Both the position numbers and the translations under genes were made by a program. This document shows, in pieces, positions 1-7,797 of a DNA stretch of 35,372 bases (its first letter is position 1; every line of letters starts with the position of its first letter). The notes under the pieces are model-generated. The model was not told the DNA's origin and made no database searches. It saw only the letters and a program-made list of their open reading frames with translations. Origin of the DNA: DATILI01 sp035476635 (GTDB lineage Bacteria; Pseudomonadota; Gammaproteobacteria; Burkholderiales; Burkholderiaceae_C); contig DATILI010000095.1 in the NCBI GenBank assembly GCA_035476635.1, forward strand, positions 1-35,372, read 5' to 3'.

Positions 1-756
1 CATTAACGAGAAGTCACGGTCGAATTTCATCAGGTGCTGGCCGCCATCCACCAGCAAGGTCGTGCCGGTGATGGACTGGTTCTCCAGCGCGAACTTGACG
101 GTGGCGGCGACATCGGCGGCGGTGGAGGAGCGGCCCAGCGGCGCCATTCGGTGCAGCTGCTCGAACTTCTCGGCGCTCAGCAAATGGCTGGTCAGCGTCA
201 GGCCCGGTGCCACGCCCACCACGCGCACGCGCGGCGCCAGCGCCTGCGCCAGCATGGTGGTGGCCGCTTCGAGGGCCGCCTTGGACAAGGTGTAGCTGAA
301 AAAATCCGGGTTCAGGTTCCACAGCTTCTGGTCGAGCAGGTTCACCACCGCGCCGCTGGCGTCACGTGCCGCCAGATGCGCGTGCAGGGCCTGCGCGAGC
401 AGGATGGCGGCGCCGGTGTTGCTGCGCAAATGGTTTTCCAGGGCGGCAAAGCCGAACGTGGCCACGCTGTCGTGCTCGAACAAGGATGCATTGTTGACCA
501 CGGCATCGACCTGGCCGAAGTGCGCGGCCACGCGCGGCAGCAGGGCGCGCACCGCGGTTTCATCGGCGAGATCGGCCGCAAAGGCCGCGGCAGTGGCGCC
601 GGCCTGCACGCAATCGGCGACGGTCTGCAAGGCTTCGGCTTGCGATTGCCGATAGTGCACCGCCACCTGCCAGCCGCCGGCAGCCAGGGCCAGCGCCATT
701 TCCCGGCCCAGCCGCTTGGCGGCGCCGGTGACGAGGACGGTGGGGCGTTGGGGCAT
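1..756 (-). CDS. Pteridine-reductase-like SDR oxidoreductase (3' end cut by window edge)
   Basis: Short-chain dehydrogenase/reductase, probably NADPH-dependent and acting on a pterin or similar ring substrate in the cytosol. The reading frame is open for 252 codons from ATG at 756 to the window edge, so the C-terminus is missing. The N-terminus has the Rossmann motif TGAAKRLGR (residues 10-18), followed by an NNAS motif and the catalytic YTLSK (Y155, K159). TGAAKRLGR and the following HYRQS stretch closely resemble protozoan pteridine reductase PTR1 and bacterial FolM-like dihydropterin reductases rather than generic SDRs. It starts 16 bp from the divergent methyltransferase gene. A weak promoter TTATTG-N16-AATTGT ends 5 bases before the ATG. 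The family call is firm; the substrate is inferred. Confidence 0.85.
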   Translation of the reverse strand, partial: MPQRPTVLVTGAAKRLGREMALALAAGGWQVAVHYRQSQAEALQTVADCVQAGATAAAFAADLADETAVRALLPRVAAHFGQVDAVVNNASLFEHDSVATFGFAALENHLRSNTGAAILLAQALHAHLAARDASGAVVNLLDQKLWNLNPDFFSYTLSKAALEAATTMLAQALAPRVRVVGVAPGLTLTSHLLSAEKFEQLHRMAPLGRSSTAADVAATVKFALENQSITGTTLLVDGGQHLMKFDRDFSLM

Positions 757-760
757 CGCG

Positions 761-766
761 GACAAT
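761..766 (+). promoter_or_regulatory. Candidate -10 element GACAAT, 6 nt before GTG start
   Basis: GACAAT matches TATAAT at 4 of 6 positions and lies exactly six bases before the GTG chosen as the methyltransferase start. The same geometry occurs at several other genes in this window. No convincing -35 hexamer is visible 17 bp upstream. Confidence 0.3.
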
Positions 767-772
767 TCGGGG

Positions 773-1894
773 GTGGAAACAAACAATAAGCCCCCGCAAA
801 GCAAGGCGCTTCCTGGCAGTTTAACGGCCGGGCTCTTGTCGCACATTCATACGGCCATTGCGGCGGACGGTGGCTGGCTGGGATTCGACCGCTTCATGGA
901 GCGCGCGCTGTACACGCCCGGCCTGGGCTACTACGCCAACGACAGCCGCAAATTCGGTGCGTTGCCCTCGTCCGGCAGCGATTTCGTCACCGCGCCGGAA
1001 CTGACGCCGCTGTTCGGCCAATCGCTAGGAGCACAGGTCGGGCAAGCCCTGCAGGCCACCGGCACCGACGAGATCTGGGAGTTCGGCGCCGGCTCGGGCG
1101 CGCTGGCGCTGCAGTTGCTCGATGCCCTGGGCGAACGCGTTCGCCGCTACACCATCGTCGATCTCTCGGGCAGCTTGCGCGCGCGCCAGCGCGAGACGCT
1201 GCAAGCCCACGCGGGCAAACTGCGCTGGGTCGAGGCGCTGCCGGATGCCATGCAAGGCGTGGTGGTCGGCAACGAGGTGCTGGATGCGATGCCGGTGCAG
1301 CTGCTGGCGCGCATCGACGGTGTCTGGCATGAACGCGGCGTGGCATGGCATGAAGGCGGCCTGGCCTGGGCCGACCGCCCCACCGCGCTGCGCCCACCGC
1401 TGGAAATCGAAGGCGCGCACGACTACCTGACCGAGATCCATCCGCAGGCCGAAGGCTTCATGCGCACGCTTGCCGACCGCCTGCAGCAAGGCGCGGCCTT
1501 TTTCATCGACTACGGCTTTCCCGAGCACGAGTACTACCATGCGCAGCGTCACATGGGCACCTTGATGTGCCACCGCGGCCACCAGGCCGGCGGCGACCCC
1601 TTGCACGAAGTCGGCGCCAAGGACATCACCGCGCACGTGAACTTCACCGGCGTGGCGCTTGCCGCCCAGGAGGCCGGCCTGGGCGTGCTCGGCTACACCA
1701 GCCAGGCGCGCTTCCTGATGAACTGCGGCCTGCTCGCGCTGCTGGAGGGCGCCACGGCGCGCGCGCGCATCCAGGCGCAGCACCTGATCGCCGAGCACGA
1801 GATGGGCGAACTTTTCAAGGTGCTTGGCCTGTTCAAGGGCGAAGCGTGGGATGCCATCGGCTTCAGCCAGGGCGATCGCACACACCGGCTCTGA
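773..1894 (+). CDS. MidA/NDUFAF7-type SAM-dependent methyltransferase
   Basis: Class I S-adenosylmethionine-dependent methyltransferase of the DUF185/COG1565 family, whose mitochondrial member NDUFAF7 (MidA) dimethylates an arginine of respiratory complex I. About 373 residues, a normal length. Visible landmarks are PGLGYYA (from residue 49), the family signature around SDFVTAPELTPLFG, the SAM-binding EFGAGSG (103-109), and a later FFIDYGFPEHEYY block. I chose GTG at 773 because the upstream ATG at 716 lies inside the divergent SDR gene, the family homology begins well after it, and a -10-like GACAAT sits six bases before GTG. It is the only gene in its transcription unit. The target protein in bacteria is not established, so I give no symbol. 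Confidence 0.85.
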   Translation: METNNKPPQSKALPGSLTAGLLSHIHTAIAADGGWLGFDRFMERALYTPGLGYYANDSRKFGALPSSGSDFVTAPELTPLFGQSLGAQVGQALQATGTDEIWEFGAGSGALALQLLDALGERVRRYTIVDLSGSLRARQRETLQAHAGKLRWVEALPDAMQGVVVGNEVLDAMPVQLLARIDGVWHERGVAWHEGGLAWADRPTALRPPLEIEGAHDYLTEIHPQAEGFMRTLADRLQQGAAFFIDYGFPEHEYYHAQRHMGTLMCHRGHQAGGDPLHEVGAKDITAHVNFTGVALAAQEAGLGVLGYTSQARFLMNCGLLALLEGATARARIQAQHLIAEHEMGELFKVLGLFKGEAWDAIGFSQGDRTHRL

Positions 1895-1924
1895 GCTTCG
1901 CGCCACGGGCGGATGCATTATTTC

Positions 1925-1951
1925 AACTTAGACCCAAAAATATCCTAAGTT
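1925..1951 (+). promoter_or_regulatory. Inverted repeat, candidate operator of the ROK repressor
   Basis: Perfect 7-bp arms AACTTAG (1925-1931) and CTAAGTT (1945-1951) are separated by 13 bases, giving a centre-to-centre distance of 20 bp, two helical turns. The site lies in an AT-rich pocket directly upstream of the -35 hexamer of the ROK gene. A self-binding site for that regulator is the natural reading, but it is inferred. Confidence 0.55.
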
Positions 1952-1956
1952 AAGTC

Positions 1957-1985
1957 TTGCTGGGCAAAAGTTGGGGCCCTAGTAT
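1957..1985 (+). promoter_or_regulatory. Sigma-70-type promoter of the ROK/ABC sugar operon
   Basis: TTGCTG (1957-1962) and TAGTAT (1980-1985) are separated by exactly 17 bp. Transcription would start near 1992 and leave a leader of about 37 nt carrying AGAGGAGA (2015-2022) before the TTG start at 2029. Confidence 0.55.
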
Positions 1986-2028
1986 GGTGCTTTGCTCGCA
2001 AGCCGAAGCCCATTAGAGGAGACAAAAC

Positions 2029-3234
2029 TTGGCACGCTGGGACCACCTGTCGCCTGCCGAAATAGCGCTGATGCAGACCGTTTTCTGGTCGGCCGGCACA
2101 TCTCGCCATGTGTTGTCGAGCCGGCTCGATTTTTCCAAGAGCAAGGCCAACGTGCTGGTGGCCGGCCTGCTGGAACAAGGCCTGCTGGATGAAACCGGCC
2201 TGCAAGTCTCCTCCGGCGGGCGCCGCCCGGAATCATTGCGGCTGTCCTCGGAGCTGGGCGTTCTCATCGGTATCGACATCGGCGCCACCAGCCTGGACAT
2301 CGCGATCCTGAAACCCGATTTGACCGTGCTGGCGCGCCATGCCGAAGCGGCTGACGTGCGCGCCGGCCCGGGCGTGGTGCTGGCACGGGTGCGAAGCCTG
2401 ATGCGCGATTTGCTGCAGCAAGGCGGCGCGAGCGCTGCCCAGGTCATTGCGATCGGCATGGGCCTGCCCGGACCGGTCGATTTCGAAACCGGCCAGTTGG
2501 TCAACCCGCCGCTGATGCCCGACTGGGATGCCTTTTCGATTCGCGACTACCTGCGCGAGGACTACGCCGCGCCGGTGTTCGTGGACAACGACGTGAACCT
2601 GATGGCACTGGGTGAGCTCTGGCGAATGCAGCGCAGCCTGCAAAATTTCCTGGTCATCAAGGTGGGCACCGGCATCGGCTGCGGCATCGTCTGCCATGGC
2701 GAGGTGTACCGCGGTGCCAATGGCTCGGCCGGCGATGTCGGCCACATTTGCGTGGACCTGGCAGGTCCGCGCTGTCACTGCGGCAACCTGGGCTGCGTGG
2801 AGGCCATGGCGGCGGCGCCGGCGATCACGCGCATGGCCGCGCAAGCCGCGCAAAACGGCGAGAGCGCCATGCTGGCCGAAAGCCTGCGCCAGAACGGCGG
2901 CAGCCTTAGCGCCGTCGATGTAGGGCAGGCCAGCCGCAACGGCGACGCCGCGGCCAACGCCATCATCCAGCGCGCGGGCAGCTTGATCGGACAGATGCTC
3001 GCGTCGGTCGTCAACTTCTTCAACCCATCGCATGTGTTCATCGGCGGCGGCGTGACGCGCATCGGGCCGTTGTTCCTCGCATCCGTCCGGCAAAGCGTGT
3101 ACCAGCGATCGCTGGCCTTGTCGACACGGCACCTGGAAATCCAGTACACGCCGTTGGGCGAGCAGGCCGGCATCATCGGCGCCGGCGTGCTTGCCATGCA
3201 GGAAGCGCTGAAGGCGCGTGGAGGGACGACATGA
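2029..3234 (+). CDS. ROK-family transcriptional repressor of sugar operon
   Basis: DNA-binding ROK (repressor, ORF, kinase) protein, 401 residues, the usual length for NagC/XylR-like regulators. The first ~75 residues form a winged helix-turn-helix; the rest is a ROK sugar-kinase fold beginning at GIDIGATS. The complete zinc motif CHCGNLGCVE is present (C249, C251, C256). The start is TTG at 2029 with a strong Shine-Dalgarno AGAGGAGA ending six bases before it; no ATG fits. The stop overlaps the ATG of the ABC ATPase gene (ATGA at 3231-3234), so the regulator is first gene of the operon it presumably represses, released by the imported sugar or a derivative. The inverted repeat at 1925-1951 is its likely operator. 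The ligand is unknown. Confidence 0.9.
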   Translation: MARWDHLSPAEIALMQTVFWSAGTSRHVLSSRLDFSKSKANVLVAGLLEQGLLDETGLQVSSGGRRPESLRLSSELGVLIGIDIGATSLDIAILKPDLTVLARHAEAADVRAGPGVVLARVRSLMRDLLQQGGASAAQVIAIGMGLPGPVDFETGQLVNPPLMPDWDAFSIRDYLREDYAAPVFVDNDVNLMALGELWRMQRSLQNFLVIKVGTGIGCGIVCHGEVYRGANGSAGDVGHICVDLAGPRCHCGNLGCVEAMAAAPAITRMAAQAAQNGESAMLAESLRQNGGSLSAVDVGQASRNGDAAANAIIQRAGSLIGQMLASVVNFFNPSHVFIGGGVTRIGPLFLASVRQSVYQRSLALSTRHLEIQYTPLGEQAGIIGAGVLAMQEALKARGGTT

Positions 3235-4718
3235 GTGTTGCGGTTGAGTTCCGCGACGTCGTCAAGGATTTCGGTCCGGTGCGGGTGCTGCATGGCGTGA
3301 GCTTCGCGCTTGCACCGGGGCAGGTCTATGGCCTGCTCGGGGAGAACGGTGCGGGCAAGTCCACCTTGATGAAGATCCTGGCCGGCTACGAGGTCTTGAG
3401 CGGCGGTGAGCTGCGCGTCAACGGCGAGCACCGGGTCTACAAGGGTTCGCGCGTCGCGGAGGCCGACGGCATCGTCCTGATCCACCAGGAATTCAACCTG
3501 GCCGAAGACTTGACGATTGCCCAGAACATCTTCCTCGGACACGAGAAAAAGCGCGGCTGGCTGCTGGACGATGCCGCGATGCGGCGCGCGTGCGCGCAAG
3601 CGCTGCGCCAGGTGGGGCTTGATGCCGATCCGGATACCAAGCTGCGCCAGCTCATCGTCGCGGAAAAGCAGCTGGTCGAGATCGCCAAGGCGCTGGTTCG
3701 CCGTGCGCGGCTGCTGATCATGGACGAGCCCACGGCCACGCTGACCCCGTCCGAGACCGAGCGGTTGTTCGGGCTCATGGCGCAGCTCAGGAACGATGGC
3801 GTCACCCTGGTCTACATCTCGCACAAGCTCGATGAGGTAGAGCGCGTGACCGACGAAGTGCTGGTGATGCGCGATGGCCGCCTGGTGGCACGCCAGCCCA
3901 CGCGCGAACTGACGCGCCAGCAGATGGCCAACCTGATGGTGGGCCGCGAGCTGTCGGACCTGTTCCCGCCCAAGGAACTGGCGCCGGCCGGCCGCGAGCC
4001 CCTGCTGCGGGTGCGCAATTTCAGTGTGCCGGGCTGGGCGCACGATGTCAGCTTCGAGGTCGCGCCCGGCGAGATCCTGGGCTTCGCCGGGCTGGTGGGC
4101 GCCGGTCGCACCGAGTTGTTCGAGGGCCTGCTGGGCCTGCGCCCGGGCTCCGGCGGCACGGTGGAACTGCAGGGCCGCCAGGTGCGCTTGCGCAATCCGC
4201 GCGAAGCGGTGGCCCAGGGGCTGACCTACCTCAGCGAAGACCGCAAGGGCAAGGGCCTGCACGTGGACTTCGGCCTGCGCGAGAACCTCACGCTGATGGC
4301 CTTGCCGCAATTCGCCGCGCCCTGGCTCAAGCCGCAGGCCGAGCTGCAGGCGCTGGAGCGCGCGGTCAGCGCATTCGGCATCCGCACCGGCAGCCTGCAC
4401 ATTCGCGCATCGTCGCTGTCGGGCGGCAATCAGCAGAAGCTGGCGCTGGCCAAGGTGTTGCAGCCGGCGCCGCGCGTCGTCGTGCTCGATGAGCCCACGC
4501 GCGGCGTCGACGTCGGTGCCAAGCGCGACATCTACTTTCTGGTCCAACGCCTGGCACGAGAGGGCCATGCCGTGATCGTGATTTCGTCCGAGCTGATCGA
4601 GCTGATCGGCCTGTGCCACCGTGTAGCGATTCTGCGCGCCGGCAGCCTGACCGCCACGGTTGCCGGCGCCGAACTGACCGAAGAGGAGTTGATCGCCCAT
4701 GCCACAGGAACCCGCTGA
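3231..4718 (+). CDS. Sugar ABC transporter ATPase, RbsA/MglA/XylG type
   Basis: Cytosolic energising subunit of a CUT2-class sugar importer, 495 residues with two fused nucleotide-binding domains. Domain 1 has Walker A GENGAGKST (37-45) and Walker B LLIMDEPTATLT, with a degenerate signature (VAEKQ where LSGGQ is expected). Domain 2 has a degenerate Walker A GLVGAGRTEL, a good signature LSGGNQQK and Walker B VVVLDEPTRGVDVGAK. This asymmetry is normal for the RbsA group. Its start overlaps the repressor stop by four bases and its end overlaps the permease by 20 bp, so the genes are translationally coupled. Confidence 0.95.
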   Translation: MSVAVEFRDVVKDFGPVRVLHGVSFALAPGQVYGLLGENGAGKSTLMKILAGYEVLSGGELRVNGEHRVYKGSRVAEADGIVLIHQEFNLAEDLTIAQNIFLGHEKKRGWLLDDAAMRRACAQALRQVGLDADPDTKLRQLIVAEKQLVEIAKALVRRARLLIMDEPTATLTPSETERLFGLMAQLRNDGVTLVYISHKLDEVERVTDEVLVMRDGRLVARQPTRELTRQQMANLMVGRELSDLFPPKELAPAGREPLLRVRNFSVPGWAHDVSFEVAPGEILGFAGLVGAGRTELFEGLLGLRPGSGGTVELQGRQVRLRNPREAVAQGLTYLSEDRKGKGLHVDFGLRENLTLMALPQFAAPWLKPQAELQALERAVSAFGIRTGSLHIRASSLSGGNQQKLALAKVLQPAPRVVVLDEPTRGVDVGAKRDIYFLVQRLAREGHAVIVISSELIELIGLCHRVAILRAGSLTATVAGAELTEEELIAHATGTR

Positions 4719-5709
4719 GCGCCCTGGGCGCGTGAATGCGGCCGCCGCGCCCCGCCTGGCCGCGCGCCTGCACGGCTTCGGGCCGGTCATCGGCCTGGCC
4801 TTGCTTTGCCTGGCCGGAACCCTGCTCAACAGCGAATTCGCCACCTTGGACAATGCGATGAACGTGCTCACCCGCACCGCCTTCATTGGCATCATCGCGG
4901 TGGGTATGTGCTTTGTCATCATCTCCGGCGGCATCGACCTGTCCGTGGGCTCGATGGCCGCGCTGATCGCCGGCAGCGTGATCCTGTTCATGAACGCGGC
5001 GGCGCCGTCGCTACCCTCGCCGATCTGGGCCGTGCCGTTGGGCATGGCGCTGGCTGTGTTCCTGGGGGCACTGTTCGGCCTGGCGCATGGCTTGCTGATC
5101 ACCAAGGGGCGCATCGAGCCGTTCATCGTGACCTTGGGCACCCTGGGCATCTTCCGCGCCTACCTGACCTACTTCGCCAACGGCGGCGCCATCACGCTGG
5201 ACAACGAGCTGTCCGACCTCTACAGCCCCGTCTACTACGCCAGCCTGCTGGGCGTGCCGGTGCCCGTCTGCGTGTTCGTCCTGGTTGCGCTGGCCGGCGG
5301 GGTCATCCTGAACCGCACGGCCTACGGGCGCTATGTGCAGGCGATCGGCTCCAACGAGCAGGTCGCGCGCTATGCCGCGGTGGACGTGGACCGCATCAAG
5401 ATCCTGACCTATGTGCTGCTCGGCGGCTGCGTGGGCATTGCCACCTTGCTGTATGTGCCGCGCCTGGGCTCCGCCTCGCCGACCACGGGCTTGCTGTGGG
5501 AGCTGGAGGCGATCGCGGCCGTGATCGTCGGCGGCACGGCGCTCAAGGGCGGCGCCGGCAGCATCACCGGCACGGTGGTCGGTGCCGTGCTGCTCTCGGT
5601 GATCAGCAACATCCTGAATCTCACCAGCATCATCAGCGTGTACCTCAACGCAGCGGTGCAGGGCTTCGTGATCGTGGTCGTTGCGTTCCTGCAAAGGGGA
5701 CGCCGATGA
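4699..5709 (+). CDS. Sugar ABC transporter permease, RbsC type
   Basis: Inner-membrane channel subunit of the CUT2-class importer, 336 residues with about ten hydrophobic segments. Diagnostic stretches are SGGIDLSVGSMAAL near the N-terminus, the conserved loop NRTAYGRYVQAIGSN, and IVGGTALKGGAGSITGT, where the family contacts the ATPase. ATG at 4699 is preceded by GAGGAG at 4683-4688, inside the end of the ATPase gene. The stop codon overlaps the start of a 24-codon ORF at 5706. A single permease is expected to homodimerise. The substrate cannot be deduced. Confidence 0.93.
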   Translation: MPQEPAERPGRVNAAAAPRLAARLHGFGPVIGLALLCLAGTLLNSEFATLDNAMNVLTRTAFIGIIAVGMCFVIISGGIDLSVGSMAALIAGSVILFMNAAAPSLPSPIWAVPLGMALAVFLGALFGLAHGLLITKGRIEPFIVTLGTLGIFRAYLTYFANGGAITLDNELSDLYSPVYYASLLGVPVPVCVFVLVALAGGVILNRTAYGRYVQAIGSNEQVARYAAVDVDRIKILTYVLLGGCVGIATLLYVPRLGSASPTTGLLWELEAIAAVIVGGTALKGGAGSITGTVVGAVLLSVISNILNLTSIISVYLNAAVQGFVIVVVAFLQRGRR

Positions 5710-5780
5710 AGAAATTCTTTTCCCTACCGGCAGCGCGGATGCTGCCCCTTCTTCCCAACCAACCGGAGACAAGCAAATGA
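5706..5780 (+). CDS. Possible 24-codon intercistronic mini-ORF
   Basis: A short frame whose ATG overlaps the permease stop (ATGA, 5706-5709) and whose stop overlaps the ATG of the binding-protein gene (ATGA, 5777-5780). A purine-rich AAAGGGGA lies about five bases before its ATG. The peptide would begin MKKFFSLPAAR and is basic then hydrophobic, loosely like the start of a signal peptide. It encloses the hairpin at 5729-5746. It may be a translated coupling ORF that carries ribosomes across the junction, a remnant of a duplicated binding-protein leader, or chance. No homology is recognised. Confidence 0.3.
   Translation: MKKFFSLPAARMLPLLPNQPETSK
5729..5746 (+). promoter_or_regulatory. Intercistronic hairpin between permease and binding-protein genes
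   Basis: GGCAGC (5729-5734) and GCTGCC (5741-5746) form a perfect 6-bp stem around a 6-nt loop, followed by a pyrimidine-rich run without a U tract. It could stabilise or separate the binding-protein message from the membrane-subunit message, a common arrangement in ABC operons. The role is inferred. Confidence 0.45.
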
Positions 5781-6742
5781 AAAGCATCACCCGACGACTG
5801 GTTCTTGGCGCGACGGCGCTGGCGGCGGCCCTGGCCACATTGCCCGCCGTGGCGCAGACCAAGGTCAACCTGGGCGTGGCCATCCCGGCCGCGACGCACG
5901 GCTTCACCGGCGGCATTGTCTGGTGGGCCAACCAGGCCAAGAAGGATCTGGAGAAAGCCAATCCGGGCTTGAAGATCACGATCAAGACCGCGGCCAACGC
6001 GGGGGAGCAAGCCAACCAGTTGCAAGACCTCGTGAGCGCGACCAAGATCAATGCTCTCGTGATCTTCCCGTTCGAATCCGCCGCGCTGACCAAGCCGGTG
6101 GCCCAGGTCAAGGGCAAGGGCATCTACGTGACCGTGGTCGACCGTGGACTGACGGATACCAGCGCACAGGATGCCTATGTGGCCGGCGACAACACCGCCT
6201 TCGGCAAGATCCCGGCCGAGTACCTGGCCAAGGCGCTGAACGGCAAGGGCAACATCGTTGCCATGCGGGGTATCGCGACGACCCTGGACAACGAGCGCAT
6301 GGACGCATTCAATGGCGTGATGAAGGCGCATCCCGAGATCAAGCTGCTGGACGCCAAGTACGCCAACTGGAACCGCGACGATGCCTTCAAGGTCATGCAG
6401 GACTACCTGACGCGTTTCAAGCAGATCGACGCGGTGTGGGCGGCCGACGACGACATGGCCGTCGGCGTGCTCAAGGCCATCGACCAGGCCAAGCGCAGCG
6501 ACATCAAGATCGTGTTCGGCGGCGCCGGCGCCAAGGGCATGGTCAAGACGCTGATGGATGGCAAGGACCCGCGGATCCAGGCCAACGTGTCGTACTCGCC
6601 CAAGTTCATCTACGACGCAATCAAGCTAACCGCCGAGGCACGCCTGAAGGGCGACAAGTTGCCGCCCACCACCATCATTCCATCGGTGCTGATCACCAAG
6701 GAAAACGCCAAGCAGTTCTATTTTCCCGATTCACCCTTCTGA
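5777..6742 (+). CDS. Periplasmic sugar-binding protein, RbsB type
   Basis: Secreted receptor delivering the sugar to the ABC importer, 321 residues, a normal length for the type I periplasmic-binding family. Residues 1-26 are a typical Sec signal peptide (basic KSITRR, a hydrophobic Ala/Leu core, cleavage after AVA). The mature part contains the two-lobed fold with the stretches NQLQDLVSATKINALVIFP and YVAGDNTAFGKIPAEYLAKAL, as in ribose/galactose-binding proteins. ATG at 5777 is chosen because it directly precedes the signal peptide and has GGAGA upstream; the frame is open further upstream without a coding signal. It is the last transporter gene; 40 bp separate it from the isomerase gene. 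Confidence 0.93.
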   Translation: MKSITRRLVLGATALAAALATLPAVAQTKVNLGVAIPAATHGFTGGIVWWANQAKKDLEKANPGLKITIKTAANAGEQANQLQDLVSATKINALVIFPFESAALTKPVAQVKGKGIYVTVVDRGLTDTSAQDAYVAGDNTAFGKIPAEYLAKALNGKGNIVAMRGIATTLDNERMDAFNGVMKAHPEIKLLDAKYANWNRDDAFKVMQDYLTRFKQIDAVWAADDDMAVGVLKAIDQAKRSDIKIVFGGAGAKGMVKTLMDGKDPRIQANVSYSPKFIYDAIKLTAEARLKGDKLPPTTIIPSVLITKENAKQFYFPDSPF

Positions 6743-6782
6743 AGGGACGCCGAACCGGCCAACCAGATCGAAGGAGATCCGC

Positions 6783-7790
6783 ATGCCAAGACCGATCACT
6801 CTTTTCACCGGCCAATGGGCCGACCTGCCGCTGGCCGAGCTGGCGCCCCTGGCCAGGCGCATGGGCTATGACGGCCTGGAACTCGCGTGCTGGGGCGACC
6901 ATTTCAATGTGCAGGAGGCGCTGGCTTCCGAGCGCTACGTCAAGGACAAGTGGGATCTCCTGCGCGCGCATGGCTTGACGTCGCTGGCCATCGGCAACCA
7001 TCTGGTCGGCCAGGCCGTGTGCGATCTGATCGACGAGCGGCACCGCAGCATCCTGCCCGGCCATGTCTGGGGCGATGGCGACCCCGAGGGCGTGCGCCAG
7101 CGGGCGGCGAAGGAACTGCAGGACACGGCGCGCGCCGCCGCCCGGTTCGGCGTGAAGACGGTGACCGGCTTCACAGGCTCTTCCATCTGGCACGCCACCT
7201 ACGCGTTTCCGCCGACCTCGCAAGAATTCTGGGACAAGGGCTTTGCGGATTTCGCGCACCGCTTCACGCCCATCCTCAACGTATTCGAGGGCATGGACGT
7301 CAACTTCGCGCTCGAGGTACATCCCACCGAAATCGCTTTCGATATCGCCACCAGCCAGCGCGCCATCGAGGCTGTGCAAGGCCACAAGTCCTTCGGCTTC
7401 AACTTCGATCCCAGCCACCTGGCCTACCAGGGCGTGGACTACGTGAAGTTCCTGCGCACTTTTCCCGCGCGCATCTACAACGTCCACATGAAGGACGTCT
7501 GGTGGGGTCGGGGTGACGGCACGGTGGGCGTGTTCGGCGGCCACACGAGTTTTGGCGATGCGCGCCGCCACTGGGACTTTCGCAGCGTGGGCCGTGGCAT
7601 GGTGGATTTCGAATCCATCATCGTCGCGCTGAACGACATCGGCTACCTGGGCCCGCTGTCGGTCGAATGGGAAGACAGCCGCATGGACCGCGAGCATGGC
7701 GCCACGGAAAGCGCCGCCTTCAGCCGGCGGCTCGATTTCAAACCCGCGGCCGGCGCCTTCGACGCTGTCTTCGCCAAGGAAAACCGGTAG
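6783..7790 (+). CDS. Sugar isomerase/epimerase, AP-endonuclease-2-like TIM barrel
   Basis: Cytosolic TIM-barrel enzyme of the IolE/xylose-isomerase-like group, 335 residues. The expected divalent-metal ligands are visible in order: Glu in FALEVHP (about 177), Asp in FDPSH (about 207), His in NVHMKD (about 234) and Glu in VEWED (about 294). A strong GAAGGAGA precedes the ATG. Lying between a sugar importer and a Gfo/Idh dehydrogenase, it probably isomerises, epimerises or dehydrates the imported sugar or its oxidised (keto) form. Known analogues of this pairing are inositol catabolism (IolE/IolG) and the E. coli ycj cluster (YcjR/YcjS, 3-keto-glucosides). Fold and metal site are well supported; the reaction is not. 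Confidence 0.85.
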   Translation: MPRPITLFTGQWADLPLAELAPLARRMGYDGLELACWGDHFNVQEALASERYVKDKWDLLRAHGLTSLAIGNHLVGQAVCDLIDERHRSILPGHVWGDGDPEGVRQRAAKELQDTARAAARFGVKTVTGFTGSSIWHATYAFPPTSQEFWDKGFADFAHRFTPILNVFEGMDVNFALEVHPTEIAFDIATSQRAIEAVQGHKSFGFNFDPSHLAYQGVDYVKFLRTFPARIYNVHMKDVWWGRGDGTVGVFGGHTSFGDARRHWDFRSVGRGMVDFESIIVALNDIGYLGPLSVEWEDSRMDREHGATESAAFSRRLDFKPAAGAFDAVFAKENR

Positions 7791-7797
7791 CAAGGGC

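Noticed and set aside
2775..5150. 791-codon open frame on the minus strand opposite the ABC transporter genes
   Set aside because: The + strand encodes clear ABC ATPase and permease families here. The minus frame is rich in Arg/Ala/Gln/His with no recognisable domain, typical of the shadow frame of GC-rich genes.
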